A stretch of DNA of 23,883 nt from Acidobacteriaceae bacterium. GTDB taxonomy: Bacteria > Acidobacteriota > Vicinamibacteria > Vicinamibacterales > CAVVIG01. Position 1 is the first letter of the stretch. Every line of letters begins with the position of its first letter. Below are positions 15,363 through 23,195 of this stretch, one piece after another. The notes under the pieces are model-generated. The model searched no databases and was not told the DNA's origin. It saw only the letters and a program-made list of their open reading frames with translations. The position numbers and the translations under genes were made by a program. Location: the NCBI GenBank assembly GCA_031274845.1, contig JAISPN010000119.1:1-23883 (forward strand), in the 5' to 3' direction.

Positions 15363-15456
15363 CGTATCGAGAAGCGCTCAAGGGAAACCGCACCGCACAG
15401 ACGAGGGCGACGGACGCGAGCGGCCTCAAAGATGCTAGAGAATGATACGGTTGTCA
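15357..15456. promoter_or_regulatory. Inverted copies of a GATACGG(T)TGTCA motif flanking a divergent intergenic region
   Basis: GATACGGTGTCA lies on the minus strand at 15368-15357, covering the GTG of the BRCT-TPR gene. GATACGGTTGTCA lies on the plus strand at 15444-15456, just before the glucokinase ATG. They differ by one inserted T and point outward over the same intergenic region. They could be paired operator sites; the plus copy also contains TGATACGGT, which resembles an extended -10. Confidence 0.35.
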
Positions 15457-15459
15457 ACC

Positions 15460-16491
15460 ATGATCCTCGCAGGCGACGTCGGCGGTACAAAGACGATGAT
15501 CGGGCTCTTCGACGCGCAACCGATCCATCCACGTCCACTCGTCACGCGCACGTTCACGACGACCGATTTTCCTGATCTCACAACGCTCATCGCTGCGTTC
15601 GCAAACGATCCCCACGTCAGTGGCACGTCGGTCAGCGCGGCGTGCTTCGGCATTGCCGGACCGGTGCTCGGCGACACGGCGGCACTCACCAACGTGCCGT
15701 TCACGATTGACGCTCGAAACATCGCACGCGCATTCGACATCCCTCGCGTCACGCTACTCAACGATCTCGAAGCGATGGCGTACTCGCTGCCGCTGCTCAA
15801 TAGGTCCGAGCTTCATGTGCTTCAGGAAGGACGTCCAGCGCCTGACGGGAACCTCGCGCTCATCGCGGCTGGCACCGGTCTCGGCGAAGCGTTTATCCAT
15901 CGGGTCAACGGACGATTTATTCCGTCAGCCACCGAAGCGGGTCATGCCGACTGGGCCGCACGCAACGAGCGGGAGATCGGCGTCCTGCGTGGTCTCCTCG
16001 ATCGGTTCAGCCGTGTCGAAGTCGAACGCGTCGTCTCCGGACGCGGCCTCGTCAACATCCATCCGCTTCTGCATCACGGCGACTGCCTCGCGGTCGACGA
16101 TCTCAGTCACCCCAAGGCGGCGGCACTCATCACGCAAGCGGCGCTCGAACGGCGCTGCGGCGGATGTATCGAGACGCTCGCGCTCTTCGCGAGCGCGTAC
16201 GGCGCGGAAGCGGGCAATCTGGCGCTCCGCACGATGGCCACCGCGGGCGTCTACGTCGGCGGCGGCATTGCGCCGAAGATTCTGCCGGCGCTCACCGACG
16301 GACGTTTTTTGAGCGCCTTCAGAGACAAAGCGCCGTACACCGATCTCCTCGCCGAGATCCCGGTCACGGTGATCCTCACACCTGACGCGGCACTACTCGG
16401 CGCGGCCCACGCCGCCATCAACGAGCGCGTCCTGATGCCGGCACAGGAAACGCCGGCGCGCTCGCGCAGAACGGCTCACGGCGCCGCTTAG
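15460..16491 (+). CDS. glk: Glucokinase (GlkA family)
   Basis: A 343-residue glucokinase that phosphorylates glucose with ATP to glucose 6-phosphate. It begins ILAGDVGGTKT (phosphate-1 loop) and has FGIAGPV, LNDLEAMAY (N101/D102, catalytic Asp), AAGTGLGEA (137-144), EAGHADWA (E159, H162) and ERVVSGRGLVN (189-199), which together match the bacterial GlkA family rather than the ROK type. VYVGGGIAPKIL is the adenosine motif. The ATG at 15460 is used because the family begins directly at the strand ILAGDVGG; an ATG at 15442 would add six residues. No Shine-Dalgarno precedes either. The last ~25 residues (PAQETPARSRRTAHGAA) are an unconserved extension. A membrane protein gene follows 32 bases later on the same strand. 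Confidence 0.93.
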   Translation: MILAGDVGGTKTMIGLFDAQPIHPRPLVTRTFTTTDFPDLTTLIAAFANDPHVSGTSVSAACFGIAGPVLGDTAALTNVPFTIDARNIARAFDIPRVTLLNDLEAMAYSLPLLNRSELHVLQEGRPAPDGNLALIAAGTGLGEAFIHRVNGRFIPSATEAGHADWAARNEREIGVLRGLLDRFSRVEVERVVSGRGLVNIHPLLHHGDCLAVDDLSHPKAAALITQAALERRCGGCIETLALFASAYGAEAGNLALRTMATAGVYVGGGIAPKILPALTDGRFLSAFRDKAPYTDLLAEIPVTVILTPDAALLGAAHAAINERVLMPAQETPARSRRTAHGAA

Positions 16492-16523
16492 CTTGAACGC
16501 CTGACAGACCCAGAGAAGCACAC

Positions 16524-17009
16524 ATGCGAGCACATCGCTGGAGGACATACCGCGCGTGGGTCTACATCATTTTCGGCGTGATCCCTGCGGCGGTTATGTG
16601 GTTCTTGTCGGTAATGGGGTTGTTGTTTGTCCTGATCGAACTCGAGCGTCGCGCGGAAGCGTTCAAAGCACTCGCCTTGATTGGAGGCAGCGCCCTCATG
16701 GTATCCGCCGGAAGCTGGGGCTTGATCCGGGCCAGTCAGCAACCACCATGCCGGGCGCCAGGCAGAACGGCCCTCAAGACTTGCCTGCTCCTCATTTGCA
16801 GCCTCATCGTGACGGCGCCGCTCGCTACTGACGGCATCAAAAAAATCGCTGGGAACTGGCAGGCCGGGCACCAGATGTATCCCGTCGATTTCGGTGACGC
16901 CGCGCTCATCTCTTGCACGGCAACAGCCCTGGTCTATTTCATAGAAACCATGATCGCCTTCGTGCGTTCGAGGCGGATGACTGCGCTGCCACCTCACTCG
17001 GCGCGTTAG
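16524..17009 (+). CDS. Hypothetical four-helix membrane protein
   Basis: A 161-residue protein with four hydrophobic stretches likely to span the inner membrane: about 14-38 (YIIFGVIPAAVMWFLSVMGLLFVLI), 48-66 (ALALIGGSALMVSAGSWGL), 84-100 (TCLLLICSLIVTAPLA) and 125-148 (ALISCTATALVYFIETMIAF). The ends are basic. No catalytic motif or known family was recognised. The ATG is preceded by CAGAGAAG at a suitable distance. It follows glucokinase and may share its transcript. Its stop codon overlaps by two bases the stop end of the decayed flavoprotein fragment on the other strand, so it may have arrived with, or been reshaped by, the rearrangement that left that fragment. Confidence 0.65.
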   Translation: MRAHRWRTYRAWVYIIFGVIPAAVMWFLSVMGLLFVLIELERRAEAFKALALIGGSALMVSAGSWGLIRASQQPPCRAPGRTALKTCLLLICSLIVTAPLATDGIKKIAGNWQAGHQMYPVDFGDAALISCTATALVYFIETMIAFVRSRRMTALPPHSAR

Positions 17010-17134
17010 ACGCGCGGGAGCGGTTCCTTTGCCATCATCTGCTCGAACCACGCGTACAACAGCTTCTCCTGCACGGTGTGTTGACGCAGGCAGTCAGCGA
17101 TATTCGAGTCGTTGCTCTTATCCTGATTAAATCC
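17006..17134 (-). pseudogene. Decayed copy of the 3' end of the Nfn-like flavoprotein gene
   Basis: Read on the minus strand, this stretch encodes a 42-residue remnant, starting FNQDK, containing RQHTVQEKLL and WFEQMMAKE, and ending LPRV-stop. It aligns with the last residues of the flavoprotein at 18783-22346 (FNQDQ, RQNTVQEKLS, WFEQMMAKE, LPHV-stop). By hand count, the last 84 bases agree at 75 positions (about 89%). Further upstream the copy is more diverged and lacks about four codons. The similarity stops abruptly at about 17134, and an in-frame TGA lies just before it, so this is not an expressed gene. It lies 39 bases downstream of the membrane glycosyltransferase gene, which is therefore bracketed by the real and the decayed 3' ends in direct orientation. 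Confidence 0.88.
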
Positions 17135-17173
17135 ACGCCGCGACCATCAAGCGTGAAGCCACACAGGCAGGAA

Positions 17174-18766
17174 TCAATTGGTTTCCCAAAATCTGAAACG
17201 GAGCTGTTCGAGCAGTTTCCGGTCGGCGCCTACGTACACAAAATATTTGCCGTCCACGGTGTAGATCGCCTCAGGATTTGCGACGCGGTGGCTGATATCG
17301 CCAGTGCAGATCGGCACATCCACACATCCCGGCGCGCCGCTCGTATCGGTGTAGCCGACGACGGCAACACGTTCGCCCTGCGCGAGGGCGCGATCCACCT
17401 CGCGGACATAAGCCTGATACCGCTCGACCGGATCGGTCCATCGAGCGATCACTTGTTCGTCGCTGTAGAAGATCAGTTGCGTGTCGAGCAAACCGTTCAT
17501 CGAAAAGACGTGATGGACATCCTGAGTCTTCAGGTACGCAAACACGCGTTGCAATCGTTTCGCCTCACTCATGCTGGCCGGCGGGTTGGGCCAGAGAAAG
17601 TTGAACGCGCGAAACTCGTACATCGACACCGACCCGAGCATCACGCTGGCCACGGCGAACCCGAGCACGACGGATTTCGGCAGGACGCGCCGATCCATCA
17701 GATCGGCAAGCTCGATGCCGACCAGCAGAATCAGGGGAGCGCTGAGCGGCAACAGATAGTGCGCGGAACGCCCGAACAGCAACAGCCACTCGCCTCCCAG
17801 CGTCAGCACGACTGACGCGAAGAAGAGATGCGACCAGCGCAAATAGCGCTTCGTCGCCAGCCGGTACACCTGCATCGACACAGCGAACACGAGAAGGCCG
17901 CACCAGAGATCCGCCATGATCCGCGTGACGGGACCAGGCGGGTCGAGCGGTTGCGACAGGTAGTACGCGCCGGTGAAATTCAGATAGATCTGTTGGCCGA
18001 CATAGGGAAGTGCGCCGAGGAAATAGCTGTTGCCAAGCGATGGCGTCCCCCACACATCGTTCGCCCGGCTGACGGTGAGTTCCAGCAGCAGAATGGGCGC
18101 GGCGGTCATCACGAGATAAGCCAGCAGTGGCATCAGCCATCGCCGGCGTGTCACGAGCGCGGCAGCAACAAACGGAAGTACGCCCGGCAACCAGAGTCGC
18201 TGCGCGAAGTAAATGAGAGAGGTCAGCAGGCCCGCCAACACCCATTGCGCGGTTGTGTCGAGCGAGCGCTCTTGCGCGAGCATCCACCAGAGGATGGCCG
18301 ACGCCGTGAACGCCGTCTGGTAGCCGCCCCACGCATTCATTGAGGGCACGGCCCACACGGGACTCAGGACGAGGAAGGATGTAATCCACAGGCTCCGCGC
18401 GTCACCAATGAGGCGCGCAAGGGCCAGGAACACAAAGACGATCCCCACGATCCAGACCGCGAGGATCGCCAGCTTCAACGGAATGGCGCCGACGCCGAAG
18501 AGCGTGAAGCTCAAGGCGCCCACCAGCTCCTCGATCAACGTGAAGCCGTAGTGCTGCCCGTAAAAGAACATCGGCAGCTCTTTGCCTTGAGCGACATGCT
18601 TCGCCATCAGCCCAAGCACCGCTTCGTCGCCGGTGAGCAGCAGGTTCGGACTGAGCAGTTGCGGCAGTCGCGCAACGACCGCGATCGCGATGAGGCCGAC
18701 GACGTACGCCCACCGCTGACGTCGTTCGAGGAGAAACCACACTCGACTGTCTGCTGATGCGCTCAC
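17174..18766 (-). CDS. GT-C type membrane glycosyltransferase-like protein (PMT/ArnT-like)
   Basis: A 530-residue integral membrane protein. After the first helix (YVVGLIAIAVVARLPQLL) comes an acidic TGDEAVLGLMAKHVAQGKEL loop; the D47-E48 pair matches the acidic catalytic motif in the first periplasmic loop of GT-C (glycosyltransferase family 39/83) enzymes, which use polyprenyl-phosphate sugars. About ten or more helices follow to roughly residue 380, then a soluble C-terminal domain (AKRLQRVFAYLKTQDVHHVFSMNGLLD onward) ends in YFVYVGADRKLLEQLRF. The acceptor is unknown; envelope glycan or lipid modification is most likely. The GTG start has GAGGG six bases upstream. It begins 16 bases after the flavoprotein stop on the same strand, so it is probably co-transcribed. 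It sits between the intact and decayed flavoprotein 3' ends, suggesting it was inserted there. Confidence 0.78.
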   Translation of the reverse strand: MSASADSRVWFLLERRQRWAYVVGLIAIAVVARLPQLLSPNLLLTGDEAVLGLMAKHVAQGKELPMFFYGQHYGFTLIEELVGALSFTLFGVGAIPLKLAILAVWIVGIVFVFLALARLIGDARSLWITSFLVLSPVWAVPSMNAWGGYQTAFTASAILWWMLAQERSLDTTAQWVLAGLLTSLIYFAQRLWLPGVLPFVAAALVTRRRWLMPLLAYLVMTAAPILLLELTVSRANDVWGTPSLGNSYFLGALPYVGQQIYLNFTGAYYLSQPLDPPGPVTRIMADLWCGLLVFAVSMQVYRLATKRYLRWSHLFFASVVLTLGGEWLLLFGRSAHYLLPLSAPLILLVGIELADLMDRRVLPKSVVLGFAVASVMLGSVSMYEFRAFNFLWPNPPASMSEAKRLQRVFAYLKTQDVHHVFSMNGLLDTQLIFYSDEQVIARWTDPVERYQAYVREVDRALAQGERVAVVGYTDTSGAPGCVDVPICTGDISHRVANPEAIYTVDGKYFVYVGADRKLLEQLRFRFWETN

Positions 18767-18782
18767 GTGTTGCCCTCGAACG

Positions 18783-21700
18783 CTAAACGTGCGGGAGCTG
18801 TTCCTTCGCCATCATCTGCTCGAACCACACGTGCGACAGCTTCTCCTGCACGGTGTTTTGACGCAGACGATCGGCAAGGTTCGGGAAGTCGACCCTGTCG
18901 AGTTCTTGATCCTGATTGAAGCAAGTGAAGACAAACGTCTCCTTGCCGGTGACGGGATCGATGTGCTTCTGCAAGCACTGCGCGCAGACTTCTTTCATCA
19001 TGCACTGCATCGGCGAGTTGATGCTGCCGAGGCCGACGTGGCATTTCTTGACGTGCGGCGCGAGCGCGCCGTGACGCGCGGCTTTCACGGCCGCCATCAT
19101 GCGATCGGAACCGATGACGATCATCCGGTCCACGGACGACAGCGGCACGAGTTGTTCGCCAAGCTCACCCGCCTGATACGCCAGCATCGCCTGCACGATG
19201 TTGCCGCGGAAGTGCGCATCCTGCGGACGCCGAGGCGTAATCGCCACGCCCATGTCGGTGCTCCAGATCACCTGATCGGTCGCCGCCTCGATCTCCTCGC
19301 GCTTGAACAGGTCTTCGCCCTTCTTGTAGCCGGCAAAGTAGATCACCTTGTTGCCCTGCTCACGCAGCGCCTTGGCAATCGAGAACAGCACCGCGTTGCC
19401 GAGACCGCCGCCCGCCAGCAAGACGTTCTGTCCTTCGGTGATTTCAGTCGGCGTTCCGGTCGGTCCCATCACAACCACCGGCTCGCCTTTTCGCAAGTAC
19501 GCGCAGAGCCGGCTCGAAATCCCGAGTTCCAGCGCGATCATCGACAGCAAGCCGCGCTCTCTGTCGACCCACGCGCCGGTCAGCGCAATCCCTTCCATCA
19601 GCAACGGCACGCCGTTCACACGCGGCGCCAGCGCTTCGAAGTTCTGCAGCCGGTAGAACTGACCCGGATGGAAATGCCGCGCGGCCGCGGGAGCGCGCAC
19701 GATGATTTCAACAATCGTCGGCGTCAGGCGGACGACATTCTCGACGGTGACGAGCAGTTCGCGATCGAGCGTAGTGGTGAACTGCCGCCACTGCGCATCG
19801 CGCAACGGTTGATCGTCTGGCGCGAGCGCCGCCACCTCCGGCGCAAAGAGCTCGACGACCTTGCGGTATCCGTCCTTCGCCGAGGCCATCGCCTTGACGA
19901 CGTTGCCGGCGTAGCGGGGGTGATTATCGCCGTAGTACGACACCAGACGGCCGTTGTTGTTGTACGACGTGAAGAACCCGCCGCTATCCGGCGTGAGTCG
20001 CACCGCGCCCTGCTCGTCGCGCACGACGTGGTGCGGTTGAAAGAACTTCTTCTTCGCGTCGAGCACAAACGTCCCCGGCGCTTCTTTTTCACACGTAACG
20101 TTTGGCGCGGTTCCCGCGGCGACAAGCACCGTCCGCGCCGGAATCCTGACGTGGTGATCGTGACCGCCGCCGTCGTGACTGTCGCGCGTAAAGATCATCG
20201 CCTCCACGGCGCCGTACGGGTCGGGAACCGCTTCGATCGGATTCAGATTTTCCGCAAACGCAATTCCTTCTTCGAGCGCCTTGGTGATCTCTTCGTAGTT
20301 CAGGCGATAGGCGGGCGAGTCGACCATCCGCTTGCGGTACGCGAGCGTCACCCCGCCCCACTCGCGCACGAGGCGAATGAAATTCGGCGCGCGCCCGTCG
20401 CGCGCGGCCGCCTGGCGTTCCGCGCGCACCGCCCGTCCGTGCTCGCACGATTCGATCAGCACGTCGAGTTCTTCGGCGTCGTACATCGCGCGCACCGCCG
20501 GTTCGCCAACCTCGCGCACCAGCGTCTCGTAGCGTTCGAGTGTTTTCTCGACCTGAATCGGGTAATACGCGAGCAGCTCAGTCGCGGTATCGATGGCCGT
20601 CAACCCGCCACCGATTACCACCGCGGGCAAGCGCACCTGCAAGTTCGGCAGCGCGCCGCGCTTGAAGGCGCCGGTCAACTGCAACGCCATGAGGAAGTCG
20701 CTCGCCTTGCGGATGCCGCGAATCAGGTTGTTCTTGACGTCAATAATCGTCGGACGCCCCGCGCCAGCGGCGATCGCGATGTGATCGAACCCATACGCCC
20801 ACGCGTCATCGATCGGCAGCGTGCCGCCGAAGCGGATGCCGCCGTACATCTTGAGACCGCGGCGGCGTTCGAGCGTCAGGTGCATCAGCGTCAGGAAGTT
20901 TTTGTCCCAGCGCACCGTGATGCCGTATTCCGACACGCCGCCAAAGCCTTCGAGCACGCGCTCATCGAGCGGACGATAGAGCGACGACCAGTCACGAATC
21001 GGCGCAGGCGGCGTCTCAGCGTCGCCGACCCACGCGGCTGGCAGCGGTTCGATCTTCAACCCGTCGACGCCGACGACACCAAAACCTTCGTTCACGAGAT
21101 AGTGCGCCAGCGTGTAGCCAGCCGGACCGAGACCAACGACAAGGATGTTCTTGCCGTTGTACGGCAGCATGAACGGACGCCGCACGTTCAGCGGATTCCA
21201 GCGCGTCAGGAGGCCGTAGATCTCCACACCCCACGGCAGCGCGAGGACGTCGGTGAGCACGCCCGTTTCGATCTGCGGGATGTTGACCGGCTCCTGCTTC
21301 TGGTAGATGCACGCCCGCATGCAGTCGTTGCAGATGCGATGACCGGTGCCGGGACACATCGGGTTGTCGACCATCACTACCGCGAGACCGCCAATCGCGT
21401 CGCCGCGCTTCCGGACCATGTGCATCTCGGAAATTTTTTCGTCAAGCGGACAGCCGTGCAGTTCGATCCCGAGCGCGTTGGTCTGCACCGGCGGACGCTC
21501 CTCGGTCGCGGCGCCTTTCGCGGATTCTCGCAATCCCTTCGAGCACGAATCCTTGTCGCGCTCGTGGCAGAGCACGCAGTAGTGAATCTCGCTCAACGTC
21601 TCGCGCGGGCTCCATCGCGTGTCGGTAAGCGCGAAGCCGTCACGCATGCGCAACCGGCGATCGGGACCGACCATTGATTCAGGCAGGTGCGCGTCAGGAC

Positions 21701-22346
21701 GCTCCACTTCGACGAGATGCCACGGATCGAGCGTCTCGGGAAACCGGAACACGACCCAGCCGCGGTACGCCGGATCGTGAATCCGCGCCGCGCACCAACG
21801 CTTCAGCACGTCGATGTCCGGCGCGACCGCATCCTTCTCGATTTTTTCGCGATCCAGCAGCGAGCAACCCAGACGCGCCAGCCTCAGTTCGTCATCGGGA
21901 CCGGCAAACGCCGCCATCCACTGACGGACGCTCGCATCCTCATCCGTCGTGACCGTCACATGAGAAGCGCCCGGCTTGAGCAATGGCAACGCGCGCCGGC
22001 GCACGAAGTCGACCTTGAAGCGGAAGAGATCGTCCTGCTCCGCCGTCCCGGTGGCGAGCGTGCCGGCCGCGTGCTCCACGTCGAAGAGCCGCGCGACGAA
22101 GCGGCTGACGTGCGCCGCCATGCGCACGACGAGATTCGAGACGGCAGGCGTACGCGGCGCTTCCGGATGATGCCGGTACTCGTCCCATTCGCGCCACAAC
22201 CCCGCGTCGGCGGCGTACACCTCTTCGGCGAATCGATCGTAAAGCGACGCGAGCCGTTCGGGCGCGTGCAGGTCGGCAAAGGTATAACCGGACACGCCCA
22301 GCGGCGTGGCAGACGTGGTCGAAGCTGTATCGTTCATGAGATCCAA
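18783..22346 (-). CDS. Large Fe-S flavoprotein: GltD/NfnB-like plus PyrK/NfnA-like fusion
   Basis: A 1187-residue protein. Residues 1-250 are not recognised. Residues about 251-350 hold a cysteine-rich Fe-S region: C257, C260, C268, C299, C331, C339, C342 and C346 (CVLC, then CPGTGHRICNDCMRAC), like the N-terminal cluster domain of GltD/NfnB. Residues about 398-830 are a pyridine-nucleotide oxidoreductase with FAD motif VVGLGPAG (403-410), NADPH motif VIGGGLTAIDTA (577-588) and VAAGTAPN (742-749). Residues about 860-1125 are a ferredoxin-reductase/PyrK-like module with HPGQFYRL (893-900), LLAGGGLGNA (976-985) and a C-terminal cysteine set (C1102, C1115, C1121, C1124). This is the part list of the two-subunit transhydrogenase NfnAB in one chain. 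The TTG start has AGGAAG eight bases upstream. It is followed by the glycosyltransferase gene. Confidence 0.82.
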   Translation of the reverse strand: MDLMNDTASTTSATPLGVSGYTFADLHAPERLASLYDRFAEEVYAADAGLWREWDEYRHHPEAPRTPAVSNLVVRMAAHVSRFVARLFDVEHAAGTLATGTAEQDDLFRFKVDFVRRRALPLLKPGASHVTVTTDEDASVRQWMAAFAGPDDELRLARLGCSLLDREKIEKDAVAPDIDVLKRWCAARIHDPAYRGWVVFRFPETLDPWHLVEVERPDAHLPESMVGPDRRLRMRDGFALTDTRWSPRETLSEIHYCVLCHERDKDSCSKGLRESAKGAATEERPPVQTNALGIELHGCPLDEKISEMHMVRKRGDAIGGLAVVMVDNPMCPGTGHRICNDCMRACIYQKQEPVNIPQIETGVLTDVLALPWGVEIYGLLTRWNPLNVRRPFMLPYNGKNILVVGLGPAGYTLAHYLVNEGFGVVGVDGLKIEPLPAAWVGDAETPPAPIRDWSSLYRPLDERVLEGFGGVSEYGITVRWDKNFLTLMHLTLERRRGLKMYGGIRFGGTLPIDDAWAYGFDHIAIAAGAGRPTIIDVKNNLIRGIRKASDFLMALQLTGAFKRGALPNLQVRLPAVVIGGGLTAIDTATELLAYYPIQVEKTLERYETLVREVGEPAVRAMYDAEELDVLIESCEHGRAVRAERQAAARDGRAPNFIRLVREWGGVTLAYRKRMVDSPAYRLNYEEITKALEEGIAFAENLNPIEAVPDPYGAVEAMIFTRDSHDGGGHDHHVRIPARTVLVAAGTAPNVTCEKEAPGTFVLDAKKKFFQPHHVVRDEQGAVRLTPDSGGFFTSYNNNGRLVSYYGDNHPRYAGNVVKAMASAKDGYRKVVELFAPEVAALAPDDQPLRDAQWRQFTTTLDRELLVTVENVVRLTPTIVEIIVRAPAAARHFHPGQFYRLQNFEALAPRVNGVPLLMEGIALTGAWVDRERGLLSMIALELGISSRLCAYLRKGEPVVVMGPTGTPTEITEGQNVLLAGGGLGNAVLFSIAKALREQGNKVIYFAGYKKGEDLFKREEIEAATDQVIWSTDMGVAITPRRPQDAHFRGNIVQAMLAYQAGELGEQLVPLSSVDRMIVIGSDRMMAAVKAARHGALAPHVKKCHVGLGSINSPMQCMMKEVCAQCLQKHIDPVTGKETFVFTCFNQDQELDRVDFPNLADRLRQNTVQEKLSHVWFEQMMAKEQLPHV

Positions 22347-22354
22347 GAAGTGTA

Positions 22355-22360
22355 CTTCCT
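22355..22360 (-). promoter_or_regulatory. Ribosome binding site supporting a TTG start for the Fe-S flavoprotein
   Basis: AGGAAG on the minus strand is eight bases from the TTG at 22346 but seventeen from the in-frame ATG at 22337. Spacing therefore favours TTG, adding three residues (MDL) to the protein. Confidence 0.55.
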
Positions 22361-22367
22361 TGCGAAA

Positions 22368-22374
22368 TACAATA
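22368..22374. promoter_or_regulatory. TACAATA heptamer: overlapping -10-like elements for divergent genes
   Basis: TACAAT on the + strand (22368-22373; 5/6 match to TATAAT) is followed by exactly six bases and the ATG of the DUF3108-like gene, predicting a leaderless mRNA. The minus reading of 22374-22369 is TATTGT (4/6), which would start a short leader containing AGGAAG for the flavoprotein gene. Both share one TANNNTA heptamer, as in the 9943-9957 element. Confidence 0.5.
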
Positions 22375-22379
22375 GCGAG

Positions 22380-23195
22380 ATGCGCCCCTTTGTCGCGGCC
22401 ATCCTCGTGCTCGGCCTGTCTGTCGCGGCGCTCGCCCGGACGCCAGCCCAGCGGGGACCGCGCCCGCCAGTCCCCGCGCCGTCCCGGCCAGCGCCCCGTC
22501 CCGCGCCACGCGAGGCCGCCGTGCCATTCACCGTCGGCGAAACACTGACCTACGACGTATCGTGGTCGCGCTTTATCGTCGCCGGCACGGCAACCACGCG
22601 CCTCATCGAAAAACGCGCATCGTTCGGCTCGACTGCGTATGCGGTCACGGCCGAAGGGCGGCCGGTTCCACTCGTCGCGAAACTCTATCCGCTCTTCTAC
22701 AAAATGGACGCGCTCATCGAGAGCACCTCGCTGCTATCGCAGTGGAACAGCTTCTACACCGAGGAGAGCACGCGCAAGCATCTGGCGTCCACGCAATTCG
22801 ATCGCGCGACCCATCACGCACATTACGAGATTTCAAACGAGCCTGCGTCGACGCTTGACTTCCCCGTCCCCCCAAACACGCAGGATGGTCTGACGCTGCT
22901 CTACACCTTGCGCACGCGGACGTTTACGGCTGGCGATCGTTTCTCAGTTCCGGTCGTCGACAACGGATCGATGTACAGCGTCGATTTCGCCACGAGCGGT
23001 CCCGAGCGCGTCACCGTCCCGCTCGGAAGCCTAGACGCATGGAAGATGGCGTTGCGCATTACCAACGCGGAGAAAAATCAGGTCGGCGGCGCCATCGCCG
23101 TCTGGTTCTCGTCCGACGCGCGGCATGTGCCCGTCAAGATCGAAGCGGAACTGCCCGTCGGCACGTTCATGCTGGCGCTCAGAGAGGCGCGATGA
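22380..23195 (+). CDS. DUF3108-like exported protein
   Basis: A 271-residue protein with an N-terminal signal peptide (MRPFVAAILVLGLSVAALA, cleavage probably after ALA), a Pro/Arg-rich linker (about 20-48), and a beta-rich domain that matches the DUF3108 pattern: PFTVGETLTYDVSWSRFIVAGTAT, an FYKMDALIES strand, the Tyr/Glu-rich NSFYTEES, and DGLTLLYTLRTR. Proteins of this group are exported, have unknown function, and often fall near envelope or lipoprotein genes. The ATG lies six bases after TACAAT and has no Shine-Dalgarno, as expected of a leaderless transcript. An open frame continues upstream on this strand, but it runs antisense through the flavoprotein gene and is rejected. Its stop overlaps the thiS start by ATGA. 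Confidence 0.8.
   Translation: MRPFVAAILVLGLSVAALARTPAQRGPRPPVPAPSRPAPRPAPREAAVPFTVGETLTYDVSWSRFIVAGTATTRLIEKRASFGSTAYAVTAEGRPVPLVAKLYPLFYKMDALIESTSLLSQWNSFYTEESTRKHLASTQFDRATHHAHYEISNEPASTLDFPVPPNTQDGLTLLYTLRTRTFTAGDRFSVPVVDNGSMYSVDFATSGPERVTVPLGSLDAWKMALRITNAEKNQVGGAIAVWFSSDARHVPVKIEAELPVGTFMLALREAR

Noticed and set aside
16488..17051. A minus-strand frame of 187 codons sharing VRADDG-GTAPARL with another shadow frame at 18763-19044
   Set aside because: The shared peptide is the out-of-frame reading of the duplicated flavoprotein 3' end; the in-frame reading explains it better.
18789..21677. A 962-codon open frame on the plus strand, antisense to the flavoprotein gene
   Set aside because: Its translation is Arg/His-rich and matches no fold; the opposite strand encodes a protein with clear cofactor motifs. 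Long antisense frames are expected in GC-rich genes.
21687..22379. An in-frame upstream extension of the DUF3108-like gene
   Set aside because: It runs antisense through the flavoprotein 5' end. The signal peptide and the -10 spacing place the true start at 22380.
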